Positions 63,871 through 64,000 of a stretch of DNA of 64,000 bases are shown in pieces. Made by a program: the position numbers and the translations under genes. The notes under the pieces were generated by a model that had not been told where the DNA came from, searched no databases, and saw only the letters and a program-made list of their open reading frames with translations. How positions within the stretch are numbered: position 1 is the stretch's first letter; every line of letters begins with the position of its first letter. This stretch comes from an uncultured Kordia sp. (GTDB taxonomy: Bacteria > Bacteroidota > Bacteroidia > Flavobacteriales > Flavobacteriaceae): the NCBI RefSeq assembly GCF_947496985.1, contig NZ_CANMEZ010000015.1:29374-93373 (forward strand). The letters run 5' to 3'.

Positions 63871-64000
63871 TTAGATTAAAGAGATTTCAAAGTCTTGATC
63901 TTCTTCTTCATGATCGAAAAATTCATTACAATGTGATATAATATGTTGTAGTGCAGCAATGTAGTTGTCTGCAATTGTTTGTATCGTTTCTTTGTGATAA
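63871..64000 (-). CDS. NRPS ending in an epimerisation domain, only the C-terminus visible
   Basis: The minus strand is open from the window edge to a TAA at 63871-63873. The last 43 residues (YHKETIQTIADNYIAALQHI...) match the end of the epimerisation domains in the giant NRPS (YNKETIQQLADNYITALHSI). An acidic tail, HEEEDQDFEISLI, follows and could be the docking partner of the TubC-type domain that starts the next NRPS, 29 bases downstream. So the assembly line continues beyond the window, and the residue passed to module 1 should have the D configuration. Confidence 0.85.
   Translation of the reverse strand, partial: YHKETIQTIADNYIAALQHIISHCNEFFDHEEEDQDFEISLI

Overview
The window is AT-rich (roughly one third G+C by eye) and looks like chromosomal DNA of a marine Flavobacteriaceae bacterium; the mix of proteins resembles Kordia, but that genus is an impression and was not tested. 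Pointers are many very short peptides with Gly-Gly leaders, LytTR and TPR-AraC membrane regulators, a Bacteroidetes-type -7 element (TAnnTTTG) and no obvious Shine-Dalgarno sequences.

Layout. 1-3.7 kb (+): the end of a penicillin acylase, a DUF4252 lipoprotein and an aldehyde dehydrogenase. 3.8-7.5 kb (+): a TPR-membrane-AraC regulator followed by six small leader-peptide genes, four of them too short for routine gene calling, several with their own hairpin terminators. 7.6-9.3 kb (+): a nitroreductase and a cysteine Ntn hydrolase. 9.3-12.05 kb (-): a tightly overlapping five-gene operon with an unknown protein, a 7TM protein, a 55-residue membrane protein, a histidine kinase and a LuxR-type regulator. 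12.5-17.3 kb (-): a 5-oxoproline (pyroglutamate) utilisation operon made of a DUF2891 protein, an Nramp-fold transporter without the metal ligands, a fused PxpA-PxpB and PxpC. 17.4-22.1 kb: five more leader peptides interleaved with a LytTR membrane regulator and a second TPR-AraC regulator. Repeated operator-like sites sit at the promoters of these regulators and peptides. 22.2-27.7 kb (-): a class 3 lipase, a hydrophobic unknown, and a LytTR response regulator with its TPR histidine kinase.

27.8-64 kb (-) is a non-ribosomal peptide cluster that continues past the right edge. Read in the direction of transcription it holds: the end of an NRPS finishing in an epimerisation domain; a 6335-residue five-module NRPS; a type II thioesterase; a carbamoyltransferase; a TPR/SGNH protein; a cyclic-peptide-type ABC exporter; a 1475-residue C-A-T-C NRPS; and three paralogous circularly permuted ATP-grasp-like proteins, with a membrane-anchored alpha/beta hydrolase between the second and third. 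Adenylation pocket residues read by hand suggest Thr, an unassigned residue (epimerised), Val (epimerised), Thr and Asn for the large protein and Gly for the small one. No thioesterase domain is fused to either NRPS. The two Thr adenylation domains are about 99% identical at DNA level, indicating recent duplication or gene conversion.

The two least explained systems are (i) the leader-peptide arrays with dedicated membrane regulators and shared operator repeats, without visible modification or export genes, and (ii) the NRPS cluster with a terminal condensation domain and three ATP-grasp paralogues.
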